A DNA stretch of 64,000 nt from positions 46,920-110,919 of the IMG/VR virus record IMGVR_UViG_3300025759_000064. One strand, written 5' to 3'. Within the stretch, counting starts at the first letter, position 1. Each line of letters starts with the position of its first letter. Made by a program: the position numbers and the translations under genes. Positions 40,163-48,085 of this stretch are shown here, piece by piece. The notes under the pieces are model-generated. The model saw only the letters and a list, made by a program, of their open reading frames with translations. It was not told the DNA's origin and did no database searches. This DNA comes from a virus.

Positions 40163-40884
40163 GCGATAAACCTAAGCAATTTTGGGTAATTGACTTTGAC
40201 AACGGTGGCTCTGCTACTAAGTCTGCGTTCTATGCCAACAATGACAACATCAAGTGCTGGGAGCCGTGGGTGATGAACAAGAACGATAGGACAGCCTATG
40301 ACTATCCAGCAACACACGATAGGACAGTTAAGATAATGCAGTTCGCATTAGATTCACATGAGGATTTGTGGGGTGTCTTGGTCACTGGTATAGATTTGTG
40401 GGATTCTGTCGCGACCAACTGTATGAGAATACAGGATTTGGGATTATCCAAAGACGGTATCGAAGCGGCTGATAACAGAGGTCAAGGAGAGAACAAGAGA
40501 GTGCAGTCACAATGGGACTGGTCTATTCGTTCTACAAGATTCCATCAACTTACTGCTTTATCACGTGCACTTGTAAAGAGAGGGGTGAATGTATTTTGGG
40601 AAACACACTTGAAAGATGTCTACAACAAGCAAGGTGAGATTACTGCTAAAGAAGGACAACCTGCATGGGAGAAAACAACAGCAGGTTACATGTACCAAAT
40701 TATACATTGCAGACGTAAAGATTCCTACGATGACGATGGTGAGGTTACACGTTCTGAGTTTACCGCCACCTTTGAGAAATCAAAGACCGATGCGACACTA
40801 CAAGGACAACGTAGTACTATACTGATAACTGAGCAGGGTAAACAACCTTCGTGGTTAGGCTTACCTGAATTACAAAGGCTGTGA
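40159..40884 (+). CDS. RecA-fold ATPase, part 2 (Walker B)
   Basis: 241 residues. It begins with KQFWVIDFDNGGSA, the strand that normally follows the P-loop helix in RecA/KaiC-like and phage AAA_24-type ATPases. LWGVLVTGIDLWDSV serves as Walker B. The C-terminal half has TTAGYMYQIIHCRRK and RSTILITEQG, like the end of such folds. With part 1 it would form one ATP-binding domain, split after the first helix. The likely role is recombination or DNA-pairing support in replication (inference). Confidence 0.6.
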   Translation: MSDKPKQFWVIDFDNGGSATKSAFYANNDNIKCWEPWVMNKNDRTAYDYPATHDRTVKIMQFALDSHEDLWGVLVTGIDLWDSVATNCMRIQDLGLSKDGIEAADNRGQGENKRVQSQWDWSIRSTRFHQLTALSRALVKRGVNVFWETHLKDVYNKQGEITAKEGQPAWEKTTAGYMYQIIHCRRKDSYDDDGEVTRSEFTATFEKSKTDATLQGQRSTILITEQGKQPSWLGLPELQRL

Positions 40885-40888
40885 ATCA

Positions 40889-41656
40889 ATGGCTCAGATG
40901 ACACTTGACAAGAAAGAATGGTTAAGCCATTTAGGTCAATTTGATAGCAACATGAATGATTTGAATGTAAACGTCATGGTCAATCCTACTTGTTTAGGAT
41001 ATAGTGCCGCTTATCAAACGCATTTCTTGAAAGTGTACTACCACTACCCCGACGCACCTGCTAATGAAGGCACTCTGAATATATCAGACTTGGGTAAAAC
41101 TTGTGCTTTTATTAGCAAGTGCGCTGGACCTGTTACGATTAAACAAATTAAAGGTGGTAAAACTGTCTACATTACAAGCGGTAAGATGAAAATGAATATA
41201 CCTGTAACCGATATGAAGAGTAGTCAGTTAGTACCTACGTTTGAGAAGTTAGTAGCGAAGGCGGAGAAGGCTGAATGGGCATCCTTCGGTCAGGACACTT
41301 ACACTTTGAAAGGTAAAACTCAGATGACCGACATACTCAAATTAGCGACATTGAAATCGATAGTTAACAAGGATTCTGACTACAAATTGACTGCCGATGC
41401 AGATTCGTCTGAACTTACAATATCTGTGGGTAAAGCCCACGATGTCAAATTATTTGCTACAAGTGAACTGAGAGAGGCAGAAGGACCAAAGCATTCAGTG
41501 TCCTCTAGTTTCGGTCCTTGGCTTCTTCCATGTTTAGGTTTAGTTAATCCTAAGATGGTGTCAAGGATACACTTTGGTGATTCTGTGGGTTTAGTGGTAA
41601 GACAATCTGATAATATGGTAAAGCGCTTATTGATAATTATAGACCAACAGGAATGA
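40889..41656 (+). CDS. PCNA-like sliding clamp (tentative)
   Basis: 255 residues, the size of archaeal PCNA and other trimeric clamps. Strand-rich with two similar halves, lysine-rich surfaces, and a late LLIIIDQQ strand. The sequence is too diverged for a clear PCNA motif by eye, but the gene lies between the ATPase and PolB in an operon that starts with a clamp loader, where a clamp is expected. A structure prediction would settle it. Confidence 0.55.
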   Translation: MAQMTLDKKEWLSHLGQFDSNMNDLNVNVMVNPTCLGYSAAYQTHFLKVYYHYPDAPANEGTLNISDLGKTCAFISKCAGPVTIKQIKGGKTVYITSGKMKMNIPVTDMKSSQLVPTFEKLVAKAEKAEWASFGQDTYTLKGKTQMTDILKLATLKSIVNKDSDYKLTADADSSELTISVGKAHDVKLFATSELREAEGPKHSVSSSFGPWLLPCLGLVNPKMVSRIHFGDSVGLVVRQSDNMVKRLLIIIDQQE

Positions 41657-41661
41657 GATGA

Positions 41662-44097
41662 ATGATAATTGATTATTACTATCCCGAAGATGAATGGGAA
41701 GGTGTAGGTTACCCTCACGTTTACATGAGGCATAGAGGGGCTAGTGGTGAGTTGGTTGAATTAACCATAGACCCTAACGATACGGATATTGATTTTAGCA
41801 CATATGTGCCGTGTCATTGCTGGATTGCGGCTAACACACATGCTAGGAGAATAAGTAGAGTAGTGGCTAGGTATCCGGGCACTAGAGTCAGGTACGACAT
41901 TACTGCTACTGGTTTAGACGGCGTTCCTCTAATGAGATTCGATGTTCCTAATCCAGCGCATCTATATGATATTAGGAATGAAATACGAACTTATGAAGCC
42001 GATATTAATTACAATGATATGTTAATCAAACATATGTATCCTAAGGCAAAGGATATACCTGACTTTCAACCTAGAATATGGTATTTCGATATGGAATGGC
42101 AACCGGAAGGATGTCCTAATGAGGGTGCTACTACAATGATTGCTATTGATGATACACACGCAGAATATCCGGTTGTATTCGCTTGGAAGAGTGACGGGTC
42201 TGCGTTAGTAGGAGATGCATACGTAAAGTATGTGAGAAACAATCCTAAGATTGAGACACCGACTATTGATTTTATCGATAGAGAAAGCGGTTATATGTTG
42301 TATATGTGTAAAGATGAAGGTGCTATGCATGAAGCATTCTTAGAACATTTAGAAGAGTGTGACCCTGACATGCTTGTGGCTCACTCAATACTATGGGCTG
42401 ATTTACCCCAGTTAGTTAGAAGATTGGGTAATGAATCTGAGAGGCTTAGTCCTGTTAGACAAGTGATAAGACCTCACAAGAAAAATGGATACAGAGAGAA
42501 CAGTCAACCTATACTTGGTAGACTATGTTACGATACCGCACTGTCTTGGGAGAAAGGTAGTGGTCTTGAGGCTATGTGGCAGAAGAGCGGCAACGGTCAA
42601 TTTAGAAATAAGAAGTTGGCTACTATTGCAGAAGATTTAGAATTAGACAAAGAGTTTGGTGAAGAAGGCGCTAAGATGGATGCGGATGTATTCACATGGT
42701 GGATAGATAACTTTGATGAGTTTGTCGATTATTGCGTGCGTGATACTACACTTCTTAGGAAATGCACTGAGAAGGTGAAGGCTATACCATATCATCTTGC
42801 TATGCAAAAACACTGCGGCGTATCTTTCAGAAGCACGTGTAATGTATCCAATTATATCAGAGGATTAATCTCACGTGAAACTGATTTGAAGGCTTTAACG
42901 ACATACAACAGGCAAAGAGAAGAGTATGCTGCTGCTAACGTACCTGACACTGTTGGGGGTAGACATAGAGGAGTTGCTTGTATTGATTTCAAGGCTATGT
43001 ATCCTATACTGATAGTAGACGCAAATCTCTGTGTCACTACTAAGATGAGACATGGTGGGGATGGTATACGTAGTGTTCCTAATGGTACTTACTGGTCTAA
43101 TGAGAAGGGTGTAATACCAACTATTATCGCTAGTATGTTAGAACTGCGTGGAGAATATAAGGCTCTGTTGAAAGCGGCAAAAACTGACGAAGAGCGACTA
43201 CAATACAACATGATGCAGACGGCTGTCAAAGTGGCTACAAATGCCGTGTATGGTTATGTATCTCAGAAGGCCGTTGGTGGCGGGTGGATAGACCCTGACA
43301 TCGGTGCTACGATTACATATTACGGTAGGCAATGTATCAATACTTTACTCTTAGAAAGTGAGAAAGCGGGATATAGAGCGCTTGCTGGGCACACAGACTC
43401 AGGTTACATACAGATACCATTCGATGAAATAGATACTCATGTAAATGATTTGAATAAGATAATACGAGAAAGGTTTGATTTGCCTTCTATGGAAATTGAA
43501 CTAGAAGCGTATTTCGATTACTGGTTAACTGCCGATGTGAAGAATCAGAACTTCGGTATCTTTGTATGGCCTGAGGAAAAGAAGGGTCAGTTGAAAGTTA
43601 CCGGATTCTCATACAAAGCATCTAGCGTATCTCCTATCACCAAACAGATACAAGGGCGAATCTTCAATATGATAGGCACTGGTGCTGAGGAAGATGAGGT
43701 TACAAACTTCATTAGACCAATTGCTCTATCTGTAATTAAGGGCGAGAAAGGTGCGGAAGAACTTGCACCGTATGGTCGTATAGGTAAAGAAAAATATGCG
43801 CGTGTGCCCCCTATGCCAGTAAGAGGCGCTTACTACTATAACGAGCATATCAACCCTAGAGAGCCTTTCAAAGTGGGAGATAGCCTACAATGGGTTTACA
43901 CAAAAGCATCTCCTGATGGTATGGTACATACTAACGTAGTGGGCTTTAGGTCAGTGGATGAGATTGATAATTTTGTTATCGACTACAATACCTGTGTTGA
44001 AAAGTTCATCACAAGGAAAATTAAGAATATTTACAGTGTATTAGATTGGGATTTAGATGCGGCTGTTGGGGCTAAAAGGCCGAAGAAACATTGGTGA
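41662..44097 (+). CDS. polB: Family B DNA polymerase
   Basis: 811 residues. The exonuclease motifs are Exo I YFDMEW (Asp143, Glu145), Exo II around HSILWADLPQL, and Exo III DYCVRDTTLL. The polymerase motifs are A, CIDFKAMYP (Asp442); B, KVATNAVYG (Lys523, Asn527, Tyr530, Gly531); and C, AGHTDSG (Asp579). In motif C the first Asp of the usual D-T-D-S is His577, while the essential second Asp is kept. It is the replicative polymerase of the virus, with proofreading, likely tethered by the clamp upstream. The start at 41662 follows GAGATGA closely. Confidence 0.95.
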   Translation: MIIDYYYPEDEWEGVGYPHVYMRHRGASGELVELTIDPNDTDIDFSTYVPCHCWIAANTHARRISRVVARYPGTRVRYDITATGLDGVPLMRFDVPNPAHLYDIRNEIRTYEADINYNDMLIKHMYPKAKDIPDFQPRIWYFDMEWQPEGCPNEGATTMIAIDDTHAEYPVVFAWKSDGSALVGDAYVKYVRNNPKIETPTIDFIDRESGYMLYMCKDEGAMHEAFLEHLEECDPDMLVAHSILWADLPQLVRRLGNESERLSPVRQVIRPHKKNGYRENSQPILGRLCYDTALSWEKGSGLEAMWQKSGNGQFRNKKLATIAEDLELDKEFGEEGAKMDADVFTWWIDNFDEFVDYCVRDTTLLRKCTEKVKAIPYHLAMQKHCGVSFRSTCNVSNYIRGLISRETDLKALTTYNRQREEYAAANVPDTVGGRHRGVACIDFKAMYPILIVDANLCVTTKMRHGGDGIRSVPNGTYWSNEKGVIPTIIASMLELRGEYKALLKAAKTDEERLQYNMMQTAVKVATNAVYGYVSQKAVGGGWIDPDIGATITYYGRQCINTLLLESEKAGYRALAGHTDSGYIQIPFDEIDTHVNDLNKIIRERFDLPSMEIELEAYFDYWLTADVKNQNFGIFVWPEEKKGQLKVTGFSYKASSVSPITKQIQGRIFNMIGTGAEEDEVTNFIRPIALSVIKGEKGAEELAPYGRIGKEKYARVPPMPVRGAYYYNEHINPREPFKVGDSLQWVYTKASPDGMVHTNVVGFRSVDEIDNFVIDYNTCVEKFITRKIKNIYSVLDWDLDAAVGAKRPKKHW

Positions 44098-44101
44098 TTG
44101 T

Positions 44102-44287
44102 ATGAGTAAGATAGAAGATATAGTAATAGAAAAAATAACTGCAAGAGCAGAATTGGGTCAGCGTAAATATAACACTACGATGGAGAGAAGCGATTTAACT
44201 CGTAAAGCGTGGTTAATTCACGCTCAAGAAGAAGCGCTAGACCTAGCAGTTTATTTGCAGAAATTGATAATGTTGGAGGAAGAGTAG
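44102..44287 (+). CDS. MazG-like small protein
   Basis: 61 residues from the ATG at 44102. The pattern ITARAELGQRKYNTTM then AWLIHAQEEALDLAVYLQ is the one-helix-pair version of the all-alpha MazG/HisE superfamily found in phages (R-x-x-G-x-x-K-Y and E-E-x-L-D-x-x-x-Y-L). It may hydrolyse nucleotide triphosphates or be an inactive relative. It ends LEEE. Confidence 0.6.
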   Translation: MSKIEDIVIEKITARAELGQRKYNTTMERSDLTRKAWLIHAQEEALDLAVYLQKLIMLEEE

Positions 44288-44476
44288 ATGCCAAAACGTA
44301 GTGTTCACATACGAAATGAAAATCTAAAGAAGTGGGAGGCTATTTCTGAAAAAAGCGTATGGATTAACAATATTTTATCATCATGGTCTATAAAAGACCT
44401 TGAGAGACTAAAAACGGAAAACCCTTATTCAAAACTTGAAAGAAGAGTGGCTAAGTTAGAGGGGATGATGAAATGA
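44288..44476 (+). CDS. Ribbon-helix-helix-like regulator
   Basis: 62 residues: KRSVHIRNENLKKWEAI (strand then helix) and KSVWINNILSS (second helix), the layout of Arc/CopG-type DNA-binding dimers, then a coiled-coil tail. It probably represses or modulates a viral promoter. The assignment is by pattern. Confidence 0.55.
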   Translation: MPKRSVHIRNENLKKWEAISEKSVWINNILSSWSIKDLERLKTENPYSKLERRVAKLEGMMK

Positions 44477-44610
44477 CTAGGTTTCAGATAGTAAAATGCT
44501 TTTGTGGATGGCAAGGTGAGAAGGGTATCTATATGGTAAAAGGTGTACCTACTTGCCCTAACTGCCGAAGAGCACTTTCAGCGTTAAAATGTGAGGGGTG
44601 TTCCGAATGA
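44473..44610 (+). CDS. Zinc-ribbon mini-protein
   Basis: 45 residues: CFCGW then CPNCRR and a C-terminal CEGC. Four or more Cys fit a rubredoxin-like zinc ribbon. ATGA overlaps on both sides support it. The function is unknown. Confidence 0.6.
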   Translation: MTRFQIVKCFCGWQGEKGIYMVKGVPTCPNCRRALSALKCEGCSE

Positions 44611-45620
44611 GTGAGTTTATGAAGTTCAATCCTAACAAGGAGAGTCTAGGTGATAGAGGCGCTGAGGCTCATACTCTTGAGTTGTTAGAATCTTACAACA
44701 ACAGTGCGTATGCTTGGCAACCGGGTATGGTTAAACATTTGAGAGTTAGTAAATCATCTCTTAATGCACATGGTTGGTGTGGCTATTCTTACAAGATGAA
44801 ATACATCTATCGTTTATCTGAGGCAGAGACAGAAGACATGGTAAGGGGTACTAACGTACACAATATTGTAGAATACTTTTGGGACTATGCGCCTGACAAG
44901 ATAGATGAAACCTTGAGTCTTATCGACGATGGTAAAGAATTGTTAGCCAAAGACTTGATGTACAGTGTAATTCCTAAACCTCCTAAACCATATTTGTTAG
45001 GAGAAGAAGAAATTATACAGCAATGGTTCGATTGGCAATGGGATAGGTTTCTTGTAACTAGAGGTGTTAACTGGGCAGCCAAAGGTAACGAGGTATCTGC
45101 ACACGCTCTAATTCATGTAGAAGTAGACGGTGAAGAATACCCAGTACATCTACGCGGATTCATTGATACTATCTTCTCTGATGGAGAAGGAGGCTTTGTA
45201 TTGATGGAATTAAAAACTGGTAAATGGAAGCAGAAAAAGACCGCAAAGAAGATGCGAGAAGAAATGCAATTTTACAGGCTGATGCTGGATGAAGGGGAGT
45301 TCTCAGATTGGTTGCCAGTAACGCATTGGGCTTGGGAGTTCCCTAGAGGATGGGCTAACGGTGGAGATAAAGCCAATTGGGAAATAGAAGAGGTTGGCTC
45401 AAAGATAACTAGGTATGCACCTAGAACAGTACAAAACAAACTAAAGAAATTAGTAAAAGCGCACATAACAGACTCATTTGAGCCTGAACCATTTAACTAT
45501 ACAGATTGGAAAGGAAACGTAGTTTCTAGTTGCCAATTTTGTAGTTTCATGGAATTATGCCCTGCGTGGGGCAACAACTTAGACAGTCAAACAGAAATAG
45601 ACATGGAGGACATAGAATGA
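44607..45620 (+). CDS. RecB/Cas4-like PD-(D/E)xK nuclease with Cys cluster
   Basis: 337 residues from the ATG at 44607. Motif I is GTNVHNIVEYFW (His85), motif II GFIDTIF (Asp187), motif III FVLMELKTGKW (Glu201, Lys203), and QFYRLML follows as motif IV (Q-x-x-x-Y-like). Cys58 plus CQFCSFMELC (309, 312, 318) make the four-Cys Fe-S cluster typical of Cas4/AddB/Dna2 nucleases. It is likely a 5'- or 3'-ssDNA exonuclease processing ends or flaps during viral replication and recombination. Confidence 0.8.
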   Translation: MSEFMKFNPNKESLGDRGAEAHTLELLESYNNSAYAWQPGMVKHLRVSKSSLNAHGWCGYSYKMKYIYRLSEAETEDMVRGTNVHNIVEYFWDYAPDKIDETLSLIDDGKELLAKDLMYSVIPKPPKPYLLGEEEIIQQWFDWQWDRFLVTRGVNWAAKGNEVSAHALIHVEVDGEEYPVHLRGFIDTIFSDGEGGFVLMELKTGKWKQKKTAKKMREEMQFYRLMLDEGEFSDWLPVTHWAWEFPRGWANGGDKANWEIEEVGSKITRYAPRTVQNKLKKLVKAHITDSFEPEPFNYTDWKGNVVSSCQFCSFMELCPAWGNNLDSQTEIDMEDIE

Positions 45621-45958
45621 AAGTATATAGAGAGACAGATGAGATAACAGCAATAAGAAGAACAATCAAAACAGAATTAACCAAATTGATTGATAGACCT
45701 GAAACGGAACTAACCGTAGTAGACGGTATGATAAAAGATGATTTATACAGAGTTGATATAGGTGAACAGATGACGTTACGAGCATTTACAGAAGAGGATG
45801 GAGTAGCCTCTTTTCCCGTAATAATAGTGACGTTAGATAAGCGAATATACAGGTCTTCATTTTGTCGTGACCAAGAGAATATAGAAATGCTTGCTACTTT
45901 GATATATGGAACGATAAACAATAAAATCAAAAGTCAAGGTCTAAACAAATACTGGTGA
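45617..45958 (+). CDS. Hypothetical protein
   Basis: 113 residues from the ATG at 45617 (ATGA overlap, GGAGG upstream). Strand-rich centre (ASFPVIIVTLDKRIYRSS). It sits between nuclease and primase, so a replisome accessory role is likely but unspecified. Confidence 0.55.
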   Translation: MKVYRETDEITAIRRTIKTELTKLIDRPETELTVVDGMIKDDLYRVDIGEQMTLRAFTEEDGVASFPVIIVTLDKRIYRSSFCRDQENIEMLATLIYGTINNKIKSQGLNKYW

Positions 45959-45962
45959 TTGT

Positions 45963-47060
45963 GTGCCATTCATACCACTTGACTTTCCGAGGGAAGTCTT
46001 GGAATTAAGCGCTCATGGTGGTCATGGCGGGCGTTACCTTGTAAGGAACTGGGAAGAACTAGAAAGATACTGGAAAGGTAAAAATGGAAGCGGAAACGCT
46101 TACTTTACTGCTTACGGGTACAGACGAACTCAAGCGCCTAGACACCATAGAGCGGAATACAACACAGCCATAGTTAGACACTTTGTCATGGACTTCGACT
46201 GTAAAGACTTCAAACAGAAAGGTAAGAGCGTAGAGTTTTCTTTCATGCATGAGCAGGTAAAGAGACTACATCAGCATTTATTAGATAACGACTATCATCA
46301 TTTTATTTATTTCTCAGGCGGAGGATTCCATATTTGGATTCCTTTTGAAGAGGCATTCCTCCCTACTGATGGATTAGAAGTTACTAGATTGAAAAGTGCA
46401 GGTAAGATGCTTATGATGAATTGGCACGATGCGTTAGACCTTTCTTGTAATGACCCGACAGTGGCATTTGATTTAGCGGGTATGATAAGGATACCCAACT
46501 CATACAATATGAAACGTGGATGTTGGTCTACACCTCTTACCTCAGAAGAAGTATTGACTCTTGAACATGAAGATTTGTTAGATTTAGCACAAGAGCCTAG
46601 AGGTGGGTATATACTTCTGGGAGAAAAACCGATTAAACTCGCACTACCTGAGAAAAAGACGGGCGTATTCGCTGTGAATAAAAAGAAAGTGGGTGATTTA
46701 CCCACTATCTCATTAGGTAAGATACAGGTACTACCATGTCTAGCACAAGCGGCTTTAGGTGAGGGTAATCCTATCCATAGGGCTAGGTATCATCTAGCCT
46801 CATATCTAGCCCATAGACTAAGGTGGTTCTTTCCAATAGATAGAGTAGAGGAAAAAGAATTAGATAGCCATGTGGAACAGATAATTGAGATTTGTTCTGA
46901 ACAAGGTTGGGCTGATTACAACGAAGATACTACTAGAATGCAAACAGAGAGTATAGTTTACAAAGGATACCCCCACGCCAAATGTAGCACTTTGATGGAA
47001 GAGGGCTTCTGCACAGGTAAGTGTAGATTCTACGATGGAACAGGAGAAGGATTAACATGA
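45963..47060 (+). CDS. Archaeo-eukaryotic primase, PriS-PriL-like fusion
   Basis: 365 residues, GTG start. AEP catalytic motifs: VMDFDC (Asp77, Asp79), YFSGGGFHIW (118-125 region, His123) and a later FDLAGMIRIPNSYN. The C-terminal part looks like the PriL Fe-S domain: VLPCLAQAALGEG (Cys259), HRARYHLASYLAHRL, then KCSTLMEEGFCTGKC (Cys341, Cys350, Cys354), giving four cysteines. So catalytic and Fe-S parts are on one short chain. It would make primers for PolB. Confidence 0.8.
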   Translation: MPFIPLDFPREVLELSAHGGHGGRYLVRNWEELERYWKGKNGSGNAYFTAYGYRRTQAPRHHRAEYNTAIVRHFVMDFDCKDFKQKGKSVEFSFMHEQVKRLHQHLLDNDYHHFIYFSGGGFHIWIPFEEAFLPTDGLEVTRLKSAGKMLMMNWHDALDLSCNDPTVAFDLAGMIRIPNSYNMKRGCWSTPLTSEEVLTLEHEDLLDLAQEPRGGYILLGEKPIKLALPEKKTGVFAVNKKKVGDLPTISLGKIQVLPCLAQAALGEGNPIHRARYHLASYLAHRLRWFFPIDRVEEKELDSHVEQIIEICSEQGWADYNEDTTRMQTESIVYKGYPHAKCSTLMEEGFCTGKCRFYDGTGEGLT

Positions 47061-47284
47061 AACATATATTCAATTGCTTGCAATGTGGTGCTAAGTTAGG
47101 TACTAGAAACTACACTTCAAGAGGAAAAAGCATAACACATTTCTGTCAACGTTGTTTTAGTAAACCTACCGATGAACATAGATGTCACGGTGTAACAGCA
47201 AAGAAAGAAAGATGCAAATGTAGAAAAATAAACGGTAGTGATTATTGTAAAGTTCATAAAAAGAGGGGTATAATAGATGGTTGA
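47057..47284 (+). CDS. Cys/His-rich zinc protein
   Basis: 75 residues: CLQCGAK ... FCQRC (ribbon), then HRCHGVTAKKERCKC ... YCKVH, like the small Cys/His module found on several phage proteins. ATGA overlap with the primase gene. The function is unknown. Confidence 0.6.
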   Translation: MKHIFNCLQCGAKLGTRNYTSRGKSITHFCQRCFSKPTDEHRCHGVTAKKERCKCRKINGSDYCKVHKKRGIIDG

Positions 47285-47954
47285 TTTAATTATAGATAGT
47301 AATGAAAGAGGAAAACTCTGCGAATCTATTATTCGCAAGGCTGAGAAAATAGGCTTGAGGATTGAAAGAAAGCCGTTAATAGTCGGTGATTATTTACTAG
47401 GCGCAGCGTGTGTAGAAGCCAAGTCTGTCAGCGATTTCTTACAATCATGTGATAGCGGCCATCTTTGGAAGCAATTAGACAATATGGATGCTAATTATGA
47501 ACGATTCTTTTTACTAGTACACGGAAGTATATCGCAGTACGTGAAAATGACAAAGACATCGTACAGCAAAACGCAGAATAAGTTCTTAGGTCTATTAGCC
47601 CGCATAATGGCCGATTTCGACTGTCAGGTGATATTCACCCCTAACGTAAGTGAAGCGGCTCTATTTGTCGTTAAACTACACAATAAACTACACAAACCAG
47701 CGTCAGCACATGGCGCTCAAGCAATTCGTAGAGTAAGTACTAATGATGTGCGTAAAGATGTGCTACTCACAATACCCGGTGTGGGTAGTATAATGGCAGA
47801 CAGGTTATTGAAAACTTGCGGCTGTATAGAAGAGATGATGTATGAAGATTCCCTAAAGAAAGTGAAAGGTTTGGGTACAAAAACTGCGAGAAAGATTGCA
47901 GAAGTACTCACTAGCGAACAACCTGTTCATGTGGAAAGGACGGTGTTTCGCTGA
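47277..47954 (+). CDS. XPF/ERCC4-family nuclease with HhH
   Basis: 225 residues. The nuclease domain has DSNER (7-11), GDYLLG (Asp38) and VEAKSVSDF (Glu47, Lys49), which correspond to the G-D-x(n)-V-E-R-K-x-x-x-D motif with Arg replaced by Ala. Then come strands with QVIFTPN. The C-terminus has two HhH motifs (LLTIPGVGSIMADRLL, LKKVKGLGTKTARKI). Archaeal XPF/Hef enzymes cut flaps and branched DNA. It likely resolves replication or recombination intermediates. Last gene of the replication operon. Confidence 0.85.
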   Translation: MVDLIIDSNERGKLCESIIRKAEKIGLRIERKPLIVGDYLLGAACVEAKSVSDFLQSCDSGHLWKQLDNMDANYERFFLLVHGSISQYVKMTKTSYSKTQNKFLGLLARIMADFDCQVIFTPNVSEAALFVVKLHNKLHKPASAHGAQAIRRVSTNDVRKDVLLTIPGVGSIMADRLLKTCGCIEEMMYEDSLKKVKGLGTKTARKIAEVLTSEQPVHVERTVFR

Positions 47955-47978
47955 TTGACTATATAAACCGAGATTGAA
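47955..47978 (+). promoter_or_regulatory. 24-bp TATA element, copy 11
   Basis: Perfect copy, directly after the stop of the XPF-like gene. The next start is 108 bases away at 48086, unlike other copies (10-40 bases), because a dyad element lies in between. It serves the helicase-chaperonin operon. Confidence 0.8.
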
Positions 47979-47986
47979 TAGTCAGA

Positions 47987-48059
47987 TATTCCGATGTATT
48001 ATCTATACATAGTTACAATTATGTACTCTAGTATAGACGGACAATAGGAATATTCGGAA
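47987..48059. repeat. Dispersed dyad element, copy B
   Basis: Imperfect inverted repeat. The left side reads TATTCCGATGTATTATCTAT, ACATAG. The right side reads ATGTACTCTAGTATAGACGG, ACAATAGGAATATTCGGA. The right half matches copy A over about 38 bases. It lies between TATA element 11 and the gene at 48086, so a protein bound here could block or direct this promoter. Confidence 0.65.
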
Positions 48060-48085
48060 GGGTATGAAAAGGAGAGAAGAAGAAG

